Assembly: GCF_029478095.1 (NCBI RefSeq)
Contig: NZ_JAKOAV010000018.1
Coordinates: 1 to 64,000 of the forward strand
Length of the DNA: 64,000 nt
From: Pelotomaculum isophthalicicum JI
GTDB taxonomy: Bacteria; Bacillota; Desulfotomaculia; Desulfotomaculales; Pelotomaculaceae
Direction: 5' to 3'
The translations under genes and the position numbers were made by a program. The notes beneath the pieces were generated by a model, which was not told the DNA's origin, made no database searches, and saw only the letters and a program-made list of their open reading frames with translations. Positions 25,262 through 34,100 of the stretch are shown here, in pieces. How positions within the stretch are numbered: position 1 is the stretch's first letter; every line of letters begins with the position of its first letter.

Positions 25262-26281
25262 ATGAAATACCGCCTTGACGAATTCATTGGCGGACGGCCA
25301 TGGAAGTTTACGTACGATCGACCGGTTATCGGGCTTGATCTTGGATCACGCGCATCAAAAGGCGTGCTGCTCACGGGAAAAGATATATTCGTGACGCTTA
25401 TTGCAACCGGTCTTTACATGCAAGAAACTGCCGATGAACTTATCGAAAAATTACTTGTGCTTGCAAATGTGCAACGAAGTGAAATAGGATTCATCACAAG
25501 CACCGGCTACGGCCGGATTGCACTTTCTTTTAATGACATTCCTTTTGATGTGGTCACCGAAATATCGTGCCACGCCATGGGAGCTCACGCCTTGTATCCC
25601 GAGGCCCGCACGATTATTGACATTGGCGGTCAGGACTCCAAGGCGATTAAAGTTGACAGAACAAACGGCATGGTCGTTGAATTTGCTATGAACGATAAAT
25701 GCGCCGCCGGAACCGGTCAATTCCTCGAAAAAGCCGCGGTGCTTCTGGGTATTACACTTGATCAAATGGGAACGTACGCGTTGACTTCCAAGAGCCCTGC
25801 GATCATCAGCAGTCAGTGCGTGGTCTTTGCGGAATCAGAAGTGATTTCGCTCAGGGCAAAAGGCGCGCGAGTCAATGACAGCGAAGCGGTGGCTAATATT
25901 GCCGCGGGAATTCATTATTCAGCCGCCCGTCGTGTAAGCAATCTCCTCGGTCGCATCGGCACTGAGCCGGAGCTGATATTCACCGGTGGCGTATCCAACA
26001 ACCCGGGCATGCGTCATGCGCTCGAAGAGCTTATTGGAAACTCTTTTATTCCAACAACCTTCGATATGATTTATGCTGGCGCTTTGGGGGCGGCAGTTTA
26101 TGCAACGCAGCATGCGGCGCGCGGGACGGCTGTTTCCAGCGCTTCCTTTGACAAACAGCACACGGCCACCACGCATATTAATGAATTGATTGAACAGGAG
26201 CAACGCGCTTTTATTGACAAAACCGATGGACGAAAAAAGGGTCGGCTATTTCTGCGCCTATACACCGCTGGAAGTGCTTAA
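25262..26281 (+). CDS. Acyl-CoA dehydratase activase family ATPase (second copy)
   Basis: About 339 residues. An N-terminal extension (YRLDEFIGGRPWKF) precedes the ASKHA core: GLDLGSRASKGVLL, DIGGQDSKAIKV, NDKCAAGTGQFLEKAAV (cluster Cys), SSQCVVFAESEVISL (cluster Cys), FTGGVSNNPG. It activates a two-subunit dehydratase-type reductase by ATP-dependent electron transfer. It differs clearly from the copy at 18581 in length and sequence. ATG at 25262 has AAAGGA upstream. Its last ~18 codons overlap the next gene out of frame and look non-homologous, so the 3' end may have shifted. Partners are the next two genes, the second of which is broken. Confidence 0.82.
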   Translation: MKYRLDEFIGGRPWKFTYDRPVIGLDLGSRASKGVLLTGKDIFVTLIATGLYMQETADELIEKLLVLANVQRSEIGFITSTGYGRIALSFNDIPFDVVTEISCHAMGAHALYPEARTIIDIGGQDSKAIKVDRTNGMVVEFAMNDKCAAGTGQFLEKAAVLLGITLDQMGTYALTSKSPAIISSQCVVFAESEVISLRAKGARVNDSEAVANIAAGIHYSAARRVSNLLGRIGTEPELIFTGGVSNNPGMRHALEELIGNSFIPTTFDMIYAGALGAAVYATQHAARGTAVSSASFDKQHTATTHINELIEQEQRAFIDKTDGRKKGRLFLRLYTAGSA

Positions 26282-27335
26282 CGCCGCAGGTGTGGGTCAC
26301 GCGCGACTCCTTAAAGCCGGCGATTCCGAAACCGTTGCTGCAGGCGAACTCTTTACCCAAAGCGTTTTTTGCGATTTCAGCAAAAGCTGTATCGGCGGTT
26401 TTGCGCAAGGTGACCCGTTCTATAGCGCTGTCGACAAGCTTTATAACTTCCACACATGCGCATCTATGAAGCGTGTAACCGAACTGATTGAAGGATTTGT
26501 TCCTGTCAAGCTGCTCAATTTACCGAAATTACGCGACCTGGAATCATCACGGCTATTCTTTCGCGATGAGATTTTCGAACTAAAGCGCGACCTGTTTGAA
26601 CTCATTGGTCACGAAATTTCCGACAGCTATATTCGTGAACAGATCGTGCGCTATAATATTCTCCGTAAACTTATCAAAAACATTTCCGAACTGCGCAAAC
26701 GCGACAATCCGCCGATTTCGGGCAAGGATTTTGTCGAACCGGCAAGAGCGTTTTACTACGTTCCGCCCGAAAAGCTTATTGACACGCACGACAAAATCTA
26801 CCGTGCTCTTTCCGCGGTAAGCGGCGCCGGCTCCCGTCCGCTGCGTCTCATGATTAGCGGCAGTATTGCCGCCGACGGCGACCGTCGTCTTCTTGACATT
26901 CTTGAGGGCGAAATGGGCGCGCGCGTGGTGGTGGAAGATCATTGCGCAGGGTTAAAGCCGTTCTATAATACGGTAAAGGAAACAGGCGATCCACTTTTGG
27001 CATTGGCTGACGGGTATTTAGATCAAGCACCGTGTACCCGTATGAAAACACTTCAAGATAACGTAAACTTTGCCGGTCAACTGGCTCAGGAATATCAGGT
27101 CGACGGGGTGCTGCATGTATATCTCAAATTCTGTTCGTGCTATGGAATCACCAAAAAGCCGTTTCTCAATCATTTTCAAAGTATCGATATCCCGGTGCTC
27201 GATCTGTCAAGCGACTACTCGGGCAACGATTACGGACAGATCAAAACACGCATCAAGGCATTCATTGAAGTAATCAACGCAAGAAGGAGCAAAAAGAATG
27301 GTTCCAACACAATATGCCGCCGCTGCACGGGGTAA
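26226..27335 (+). CDS. 2-hydroxyacyl-CoA dehydratase family subunit
   Basis: About 369 residues of the HgdB/BcrC-like family. It opens KRVGYFCAYTPLEVLNAAGVGHARLLKAGD and continues with VFCDFSKSCIGGF, NFHTCASMKR, ISGSIAADGDRRLLDILE, VEDHCAGLKPFYN and HVYLKFCSCYGITKKP, giving the usual set of cluster-side cysteines. ATG at 26226 is chosen because family homology begins right there, inside the 3' end of the activase gene. The last ~12 residues (NGSNTICRRCTG) run into the start of the next gene and look like an extension past the normal end. It should form a heterodimer with the next gene product, which is decayed, so this module may be non-functional. Confidence 0.8.
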   Translation: MDEKRVGYFCAYTPLEVLNAAGVGHARLLKAGDSETVAAGELFTQSVFCDFSKSCIGGFAQGDPFYSAVDKLYNFHTCASMKRVTELIEGFVPVKLLNLPKLRDLESSRLFFRDEIFELKRDLFELIGHEISDSYIREQIVRYNILRKLIKNISELRKRDNPPISGKDFVEPARAFYYVPPEKLIDTHDKIYRALSAVSGAGSRPLRLMISGSIAADGDRRLLDILEGEMGARVVVEDHCAGLKPFYNTVKETGDPLLALADGYLDQAPCTRMKTLQDNVNFAGQLAQEYQVDGVLHVYLKFCSCYGITKKPFLNHFQSIDIPVLDLSSDYSGNDYGQIKTRIKAFIEVINARRSKKNGSNTICRRCTG

Positions 27336-28200
27336 AACGTCATCGGCTGTCGAGGAGCTTGGAAAACTTAGAGAGTCGTACAACATTGCTAACATCGAAA
27401 GACTCGTTGTCCAGGGTAAAAAAGCGATCTGGGGTGGTAATTCGTGGGAAACGCCGCTTATTTACGCTTGCGACACTATTCCGGTCGGAATGGGTGAATT
27501 GTGGCGCGAAGAAAGCCGCGCGGCCGAAAGTGTTGGAGAAAATTATTTCCAGATTCCTCCTGAATTCTTGTGGTCGCGTTTCTTGTCAAGGAATTGGAAC
27601 GCGTTGTTCTCTGGCTTAATAACGGCAAACCGCTTGACGATGAAAAATTATGGTCTGAGATCAATCGCAAGAATCTCGTTTCTCAAAAAATCCGAACTAT
27701 TCTTGATTTGCGGCTAAAGGCGCCGCTTTATCTATCAAGTATTCCTACCATGCAACTGCTTGTAGGATCCACTCATTATTTTGGACAACCGGAAAAGTAC
27801 ATCGCCTTGCTTGATCAATTGATCGATGAGTTAACCTTGGCAGCGCGTATACCGGAGGATCGCTTCTTTATTCCGATCGTATTCGCCGGTGGCGGTAGTG
27901 GCATGGGTATTTTACAAGTAATCGAAGAATCGCATGGAGCGGTAGTGGGTTGGGAAGCAGCCGGAACCGGAGATTACCGGCTTGACGTTCCACCACTCGA
28001 ATCAATTGCACATTATCTTCTTGATGCGCAAAGCCACGGAGAGCTCGGTGAAGGGGCAGGCACGTCGGCAACATACAGAAGATTTCGTATGAAAGAACTT
28101 ATTAATAAAACCCGTGCAAAGGGCATTATCTCTTTGTCACATTGGAAACCAATGTGCATACGGAACCTCCAACCGAGGAACAGATCATACGTGTTTGGTC
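27298..28200 (+). pseudogene. 2-hydroxyacyl-CoA dehydratase family subunit, decayed
   Basis: A good start (AAGGAG, ATG 27298) and N-terminus (KGKTSSAVEELGKL-like, then AIWGGNSWETPLIYACDTIPVGMGELW, ENYFQIPPEF). After about 27567 the homologous protein resumes in another frame at VAFLVKELERVVLWLNNGKP, so roughly 50-60 codons that include the next cluster Cys are missing. A second jump near 28130 goes from AKGIISLS to ETNVHTEPPTEEQIIRV in the third frame, losing about 25 codons, and the last ~10 residues are cut off where hgcB begins on the other strand. Intact middle: LYLSSIPTMQ, GGGSGMGILQVIEESHGAVVGWEAAGTGDY. Confidence 0.82.
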
Positions 28201-28208
28201 AAAGGCAC

Positions 28209-28511
28209 TCAGCAACACCCGCTGTTACTGCTGCCGCCTGAGCAGTCACAACTGGGTTCAGTTCCTGTCAGCCACCCCTTAATAATCGCTTGTGCACAGC
28301 CAACACCCGGATTAACTTCTATCGCATTAAACGGACAGTTCTTTGCGCATGCGCCGCATTCCATACACGCATCCTTGTCAACAATTTCGGATCTTCCATT
28401 TTTCAAATCGAACACCTTATGCGGACAGACTTCAATACACATTCCACAACCAGTACATCTATCCGAATTCATCTTAAGTGTAGAAACATTTTTTAAATAA
28501 CGATTTTTCAT
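28209..28511 (-). CDS. hgcB: Mercury methylation ferredoxin HgcB
   Basis: 100 residues, two [4Fe-4S] motifs: C19-TG-C22-GM-C25-IEV-C29-P and C49-ME-C52-GA-C55-AKN-C59-P. Then an extra Cys72 and a C-terminal tail CDCSGGSSNSGCC ending in a vicinal Cys pair (C99-C100), the feature that separates HgcB from ordinary ferredoxins. HgcB passes electrons to HgcA's corrinoid and is thought to handle Hg(II) through its tail cysteines. AAGGAGG sits 5 bases before the ATG and overlaps the hgcA stop, so the pair is one operon. The 3' end abuts a decayed convergent gene. Confidence 0.93.
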   Translation of the reverse strand: MKNRYLKNVSTLKMNSDRCTGCGMCIEVCPHKVFDLKNGRSEIVDKDACMECGACAKNCPFNAIEVNPGVGCAQAIIKGWLTGTEPSCDCSGGSSNSGCC

Positions 28512-28521
28512 AACTGCCTCC

Positions 28522-29724
28522 TTAAAGCTTTATAAAACCGTTAACCAAAATCAGGATTATCCCAACGCTTAAAGAGATAGTAATTGCAGGAACAGCCAGC
28601 TTCATTTCCTTCAAAACACCTGATAGTGAAGTATACGTAGAGGCGCCGGTAAAATTCATTGCGCAATATGCAGATATTGACGGTAAGATCAATAAATACC
28701 CCAAAGCCTTTACTAAACTGTATGAAGGTGATTCAGGCCATCCGTTAAGCATATTTACGCCAACCGTCCAGAGAAAACCCAATAGCCATCCCTTCCATGC
28801 AAAAGCTCTGCCTGGAATCCATGGAAGCAGCACAGGAGTTAAAACGCAACCTGTTATTAATGCGCCGACGTAAGCGTAAAAATCAGTGAGTCCGAAAGGG
28901 CCTATGCCAATGAGGTTTAACAAAAATAGTACGCCAAAAATCATTAAGGATATCTTGAAAGTGCCCACTAATTCAATCGGCGTCAAAACCAGCCGGTCAT
29001 AAGCGCTAAACTTTACAGTCCGCATTTCACCGGTTGCTTTCATTCCCGAGTTGATGAATGCCTTTATATCCTTTGCTCTCACCGATCCATAGACTACTTT
29101 AAAGCCAGTTTGCCTTAAAACAACGTGAGCACTTACCCCCGGCGCACCTAATTGCGGCAATATCAGCGTTTTATGCGTGACAACCTGTGATAGCTTTGTT
29201 TTGGCAATACGGCTTACAAGCTCTTCTGTGCCAAATGTGCCTTTTCCCGCGGCACACCAGACATTAATACCCTTGGTATCAAGTACCAGAATCCATACCT
29301 TGAGGTCTTTCAACTCCTTCCTCAATACATCAAAGGTTAACTTATAGTTGGCGGTTACCAGGACCGGTGAACTATCATCTGGTGATCCAACAGCATAGAG
29401 TCCCGGATTGATTTTATAGTTCATCCGGTTGACTCCCCATCTGGCCTTCCATGAACCTAACGTATCACTGAAAGATAATAGCGTTGAGACCTGCGGTACT
29501 TTGCCTACCTTCGTCTGGATTTCTCCAACTACCCATTTGTCCTTTAGATCGTACTGCGTAATTGCTCCTGAAGAACAACTATCATTGACTCCGCAACAAC
29601 AGGATGATTTCTGATTGAACGCACGATCTTCAGGGTTTATTTCTATCAATTTACTTAGCAAATCCTTATTATCAGGACTACAACAACTTTTATTTTCCAG
29701 GATTTTCACCTCCACAATAAACAT
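28522..29724 (-). CDS. hgcA: Mercury methyltransferase corrinoid protein HgcA
   Basis: Up to 400 residues. The corrinoid-binding domain carries the diagnostic cap-helix motif N154-V-W-C-A-A-G-K161, whose Cys157 ligates cobalt in the methylcobalamin form that methylates Hg(II). The C-terminal half (about 250-400) has four to five membrane helices, as in all HgcA. The N-terminus is extended and Cys-rich (SCC at 13-15, SCCCG at 41-45, C50). ATG at 29724 has no ribosome site; GGAGGTG lies within codons 4-6, so translation may really begin at CTG 29700 (codon 9). Neighbour hgcB and a promoter at 29802-29830 support a functional operon. Confidence 0.95.
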   Translation of the reverse strand: MFIVEVKILENKSCCSPDNKDLLSKLIEINPEDRAFNQKSSCCCGVNDSCSSGAITQYDLKDKWVVGEIQTKVGKVPQVSTLLSFSDTLGSWKARWGVNRMNYKINPGLYAVGSPDDSSPVLVTANYKLTFDVLRKELKDLKVWILVLDTKGINVWCAAGKGTFGTEELVSRIAKTKLSQVVTHKTLILPQLGAPGVSAHVVLRQTGFKVVYGSVRAKDIKAFINSGMKATGEMRTVKFSAYDRLVLTPIELVGTFKISLMIFGVLFLLNLIGIGPFGLTDFYAYVGALITGCVLTPVLLPWIPGRAFAWKGWLLGFLWTVGVNMLNGWPESPSYSLVKALGYLLILPSISAYCAMNFTGASTYTSLSGVLKEMKLAVPAITISLSVGIILILVNGFIKL

Positions 29725-29748
29725 TCACAGTTTGTAAGCTAATTTTTC

Positions 29749-29762
29749 ATAGTGATCACTAT
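29749..29762. promoter_or_regulatory. Palindrome in the hgcA leader, possible operator
   Basis: ATAGTGATCACTAT, a perfect 14-bp palindrome 25 bases before the hgcA frame. A second perfect palindrome with the same arms, CATAGCTATG, is at 29768-29777. Both lie between the promoter and the start, so a repressor here could block elongation; no binding protein is identified. Confidence 0.5.
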
Positions 29763-29801
29763 TGAAGCATAGCTATGTCGTCATGTAATTATTCTTCTAT
29801 T

Positions 29802-29830
29802 ATTATATACTGCTAAAGAAAGCCGTACAA
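29802..29830 (-). promoter_or_regulatory. Sigma-A-type promoter for hgcAB
   Basis: On the minus strand TTGTAC (29830-29825), a 17-base spacer and TATAAT (29807-29802). It is about 80 bases upstream of hgcA and correctly oriented. Confidence 0.7.
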
Positions 29831-30040
29831 TTTCTATCGTTTTCCATTATTGCATTTACTACTGTTCTTCCACTCACCCATAGGAAACATCTTCGGAATG
29901 AAGCTGCCATTTATTTAGGATCCATAGTATCAAATTCTATTTCCCCAAATGGAGGTAATCACGCCCGAAGTATAGAAATTACATATAGTTATTCAGCATA
30001 CGGCGATGATTATCTCATAGGGGAATAGAGGGGAATTGAA

Positions 30041-31183
30041 TTGAGAATACTGCACACCGCCGACTGGCATTTGGGACGTATTTTCCACGGCATCCACCTG
30101 ACAGATGATCAGGCTTACGTGCTGGAACAGTTTGTTCAGCTTGCCGGAGACGTCAAACCGGATGTGATTGTTATTGCTGGAGATGTCTACGACCGCGCCG
30201 TGCCGCCCACAGACGCGGTTAAGCTGTTAAACGAGGTGATTTCCCGCATTATTCTAGACTGCAAAATACCGGTGCTGCTGATTGCCGGCAATCATGACAG
30301 CCCTGAACGGCTTGGATTCGGCACCCGTCTGCTGGCCCGCCAGGGACTTTTTATCAGTGGGCAGCCGGGTGACAACCTTGCCCCAATCATTCTTCAAGAC
30401 GCCTACGGACCGGTATACTTCTGCGCGATTCCTTACACGGAGCCCTCTGTTATTAGGGAAGCGCTGGCTGTTCCGGAAGCGGCGGACCACAACAGTTCCA
30501 TGCTTTCTTTGCTCAAACATTGTACGGCGTCGATTCCCCGCGGGTCCAGGACTGTCGCCGTAGCCCACGCTTATGTCGCCGGGGGTGAAAGCAGCGAATC
30601 AGAGCGCCCGCTTACCATCGGCGGAACGGGCATGGTTGACGCCTCATGTTTCCAATCCTTCAATTACGTCGCCTTGGGACACCTCCATAAGCCCCAGAAA
30701 ACGGGGGACGGAATGTGCTACGCCGGCTCCTTATTGAAATATTCCTTTTCCGAATCCTCACATCAAAAATCAATTAATTTCGTGGAAATGGATGAGGCTG
30801 GTAATATAACTCTGGATAAAATCACCCTTTCACCCCGCCGTGACGTGCGTTGTCTGGAAGGTTACATAAAAGATATACTGGCTGGTCCGAAGAACGGCGA
30901 AAGCAAAGAAGACTATATTATGGTTACTTTAAAAGATACCGGCGCCATCCTTGACGCGATCGGCAAGCTGCGTGAAGTCTACCCCAACGTTTTGCATATA
31001 GAGCGCCCTCCCTTGCTTGACGGCGGTGAAATTCACGGACCGCGCGATGACCACCGGCAAATAAGCGACATGGACCTTTTTTCTTCATTCTTCGAACAAG
31101 TAGCCGGAGTTCCCCTTACCGGCGAGGAAGCCCGGACGTTTGCCGAAACAGTTGACTTATTTTACCCGAAAGAACAAAGGTGA
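30041..31183 (+). CDS. sbcD: Exonuclease SbcCD subunit D
   Basis: 380 residues, the Mre11-like nuclease. Metal-binding motifs: ADWHLGR (Asp, His), IAGDVYDRA (Asp), IAGNHDSPERL (Asn-His-Asp), VAHAYV (His), ALGHLHKPQ (His-x-His). With SbcC it cuts hairpins and DNA ends in ATP- and Mn-dependent fashion. TTG start at 30041 with AGGGGAA upstream. It is followed 7 bases later by sbcC. Confidence 0.93.
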   Translation: MRILHTADWHLGRIFHGIHLTDDQAYVLEQFVQLAGDVKPDVIVIAGDVYDRAVPPTDAVKLLNEVISRIILDCKIPVLLIAGNHDSPERLGFGTRLLARQGLFISGQPGDNLAPIILQDAYGPVYFCAIPYTEPSVIREALAVPEAADHNSSMLSLLKHCTASIPRGSRTVAVAHAYVAGGESSESERPLTIGGTGMVDASCFQSFNYVALGHLHKPQKTGDGMCYAGSLLKYSFSESSHQKSINFVEMDEAGNITLDKITLSPRRDVRCLEGYIKDILAGPKNGESKEDYIMVTLKDTGAILDAIGKLREVYPNVLHIERPPLLDGGEIHGPRDDHRQISDMDLFSSFFEQVAGVPLTGEEARTFAETVDLFYPKEQR

Positions 31184-31190
31184 GTTTTTA

Positions 31191-34100
31191 ATGAAACCAT
31201 TAAAGCTGATTATGAGCGCTTTCGGCCCTTATGTGAGCACTCAGGTGCTGGACTTTACGGAACTCGGTTCCCGTTCTTTCTTCCTGATTCACGGGCCGAC
31301 CGGCTCCGGCAAAACCACAATTCTCGACGCCATGTGTTTTGCCCTGTACGGAGACACCAGCGGCGCGGAGCGGGAAGGCAGACAGATGCGCAGCGATTAC
31401 GCGGACTTGTCGGTTATCACCGCGATAACTTTTGATTTCGCCGTCGGTGCTGAAATATACCGGATCAAGCGCAACCCGGAACAAGAACGGCCTAAAAAGC
31501 GCGGTGAAGGAACTACGACCATGCGCGCGGAAGCCACCTTGTGGAGACGGACCGGGCTCGTTGCTGACGCCGAAGAAGGCGCTGTCTTGGAAGACGGCTG
31601 GAGCAAAGTTACAGAAGCCGTGGAAAAACTGCTTGGGTTTGAAAGCAGCCAGTTTCGCCAGGTGGTTATGCTTCCCCAGAGAGAGTTTCATAAGCTTCTG
31701 ACCGCGAATTCCAGTGATCGCCAAGTCATCTTGGAGACTCTTTTCCGCACTGAACATTACCGCCGCATAGAAGAATCCTTAAAACAATCCGCGAAAGCGC
31801 TTCAGAAAAGTTTTGAGGAAACTTCCGAGCAAAAGACGTGGATTTTACAGGAAGCCAAAGCCGACTCGCGGGAAGAACTGAACGAGCGGCGCAATTTACA
31901 CCTGGTCCAGTTGGGAGAAGCGGCGAAGAAGGTTCAGGAAAGCCAAAAAACAGCAGCCGCGAACCGGGAGCGGTTGAACGCCGGCAGGCAGGCGCGGGAA
32001 AAGCTGACCGAAAAAAAGCAGGCTGAAATCGCCGTGGCGGCTCTGGAGGCAAGAGCGCAGGCAATTGAAGACCGAAGGGCTGTATTGGCCAAAGCCCGCC
32101 AGGCGGCAAGCCTGACGGACGTGGAAAAAACCATGAAGGCCCGGCGGGAGGAAGCAATTGAAGCAGCCAAGTCTCACCAGAAAAAGATCCAAAGCGAAGA
32201 GGAATTGTTTACTGCGAAAGAAAGCGCCGGGAAGAGACTGAAAGAAGAAATGGATAAAGAACCGGAACGTGAAGCAGCCGGCCGCGAATTAGCCTGGCTG
32301 GAAGAACTGTCCGGAAAAGTTGCCGCCCTGGACCAAGCCCGCAAAAAAGTCATCGTTAACCGGCAAGAACTGCAACTGGCGGAAGCTAATCAAAGCCAGG
32401 CTCTGTCATCTCTGAACGCTATTAAGGCATCCATAGAAGGAAAATCCAAGTCGTTATTAACGGCTTCCAATCAGGCCGCCCAAGCCGCCGCACTGGAAAC
32501 AGCTTACAGGGTGTCTGAACAAATCAGCCAAAAAGGGCTTGCTCTCGCAGGTCTGCGTAAGGACCTTTCAAACATCATGAAAGAAATTGACGCAGCCGGC
32601 AAAGAACTGACGCGCGCGGAAAATAAATTCACGTCGGCAAAACAAGAACTCGCTCGGCTGCAAGAGGACTGGAACAGCGGGCAGGCCGCCATACTCGCCG
32701 GCAGATTAACCACAGGCACGCCCTGCCCTGTCTGCGGATCGCTTGATCACCCGGCTCCCGCCCGCAGTGAGGCGGCGCTGCCCTCGGAAAAAGTGATCAA
32801 GGAAAAACAGCAAGCTATCGCGTCATTTGAAACTTTACGCGACAAAGTGAAGGATAAACTGAGCAATATTATAGCCAGGCAGGCTGCCGTAACCGGAAAG
32901 ATTGAGGAATTGGAAAAGGAACTAGGTGAAAAAGCCGGAGTCAGTCCGGCCGTCCTCCGCGCATACGCCGATAATGCCAGGGAACTGTGGCAAAACGCGC
33001 TGCAGGCCATGAAAATTTCTACGTTCATCAGCAAAGAACTGGATGAGCTAAAACAAAAGGAAATTTTAGCCGGTGAACAGCTCGAATCAGCCGGCAAATC
33101 TTATCAAGAGGCTAAAATAGCGCTTGAATCCGGGCTGGCAGTGGTGCGGGACAGGGAATCATCCATTCCTGAAGACCTCCGCGCTCCCGCGTCTTTGCTT
33201 CAGGCACAGACGGCAGCCAGGAAGAGGCGGGAGCAACTCGTGACCGCCTTTGATTCGGCCAGAAAAATAGCGGAAGAAGCCAATCAGGCGCTGGCCAAGG
33301 CCGAGACTGCCGTGGCGGAAGCCTTCGCGGCGCGGCTGGCGGCGGACAAACGCGCTGCGGACGCTGAGAAAGCCTTCCAGGAAAGATTGAAGGCGGCAGG
33401 CTTTGCAGCATTAAATGACTATGAGAACGCGAAAAAGACACAGGTGTGGATTCAAACGGCGGAGCAAGAAATCAAAGAATATGACGAAAACCGGCGCGCC
33501 GCCGGGGATCGCCTGGAACGCGCCGTTCAGGCGGCGGAAGGCCTGAGTGAGCCCGATCTGGATAAATTGACGGTATCCTTGGCGGAAGCGGAAAATGAGT
33601 GGAAACAGGTACTGGCCCTGGAGACACAACTCCAGTCGCAAACAAGCCGGGAGGCCGAATGGCTGAAGAAGATTGATGCAGCCGATAGCGCTTTAAAGGA
33701 GTTGGAAAACCGTTACGCAATCCTGGGACGCCTGTCTGATGTGGCAAACGGCAAAAACCGGTATGGCTTGACCTTTGAGCGGTTCGTTCTGGGAGCGTTG
33801 TTAGACGACGTAACGATCGCCGCTACAGCGCGGTTAAAGTTAATGAGCCGCGGCCGTTACCACCTCCAACGCACCCTGGACCGGACCCGTAGAAACACGG
33901 CCGGCGGCCTGGAACTTGAGGTTTTTGACACATACACCGGCGTGGCCCGCAGTGTTTCGACCCTGTCCGGCGGGGAAACTTTCCTGGCTTCCCTCTCCCT
34001 CGCCCTTGGGTTGGCCGATGTGGTGCAGTCCTACGCTGGCGGCATTCACCTGGACACTATTCTGGTGGACGAAGGCTTCGGCACTTTGGACCCGGAATCC

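Noticed and set aside
31726-33747. Several long open frames antisense to sbcC
   Set aside because: They reflect the biased codon usage of the coiled coil, lack ribosome sites and show no domain.
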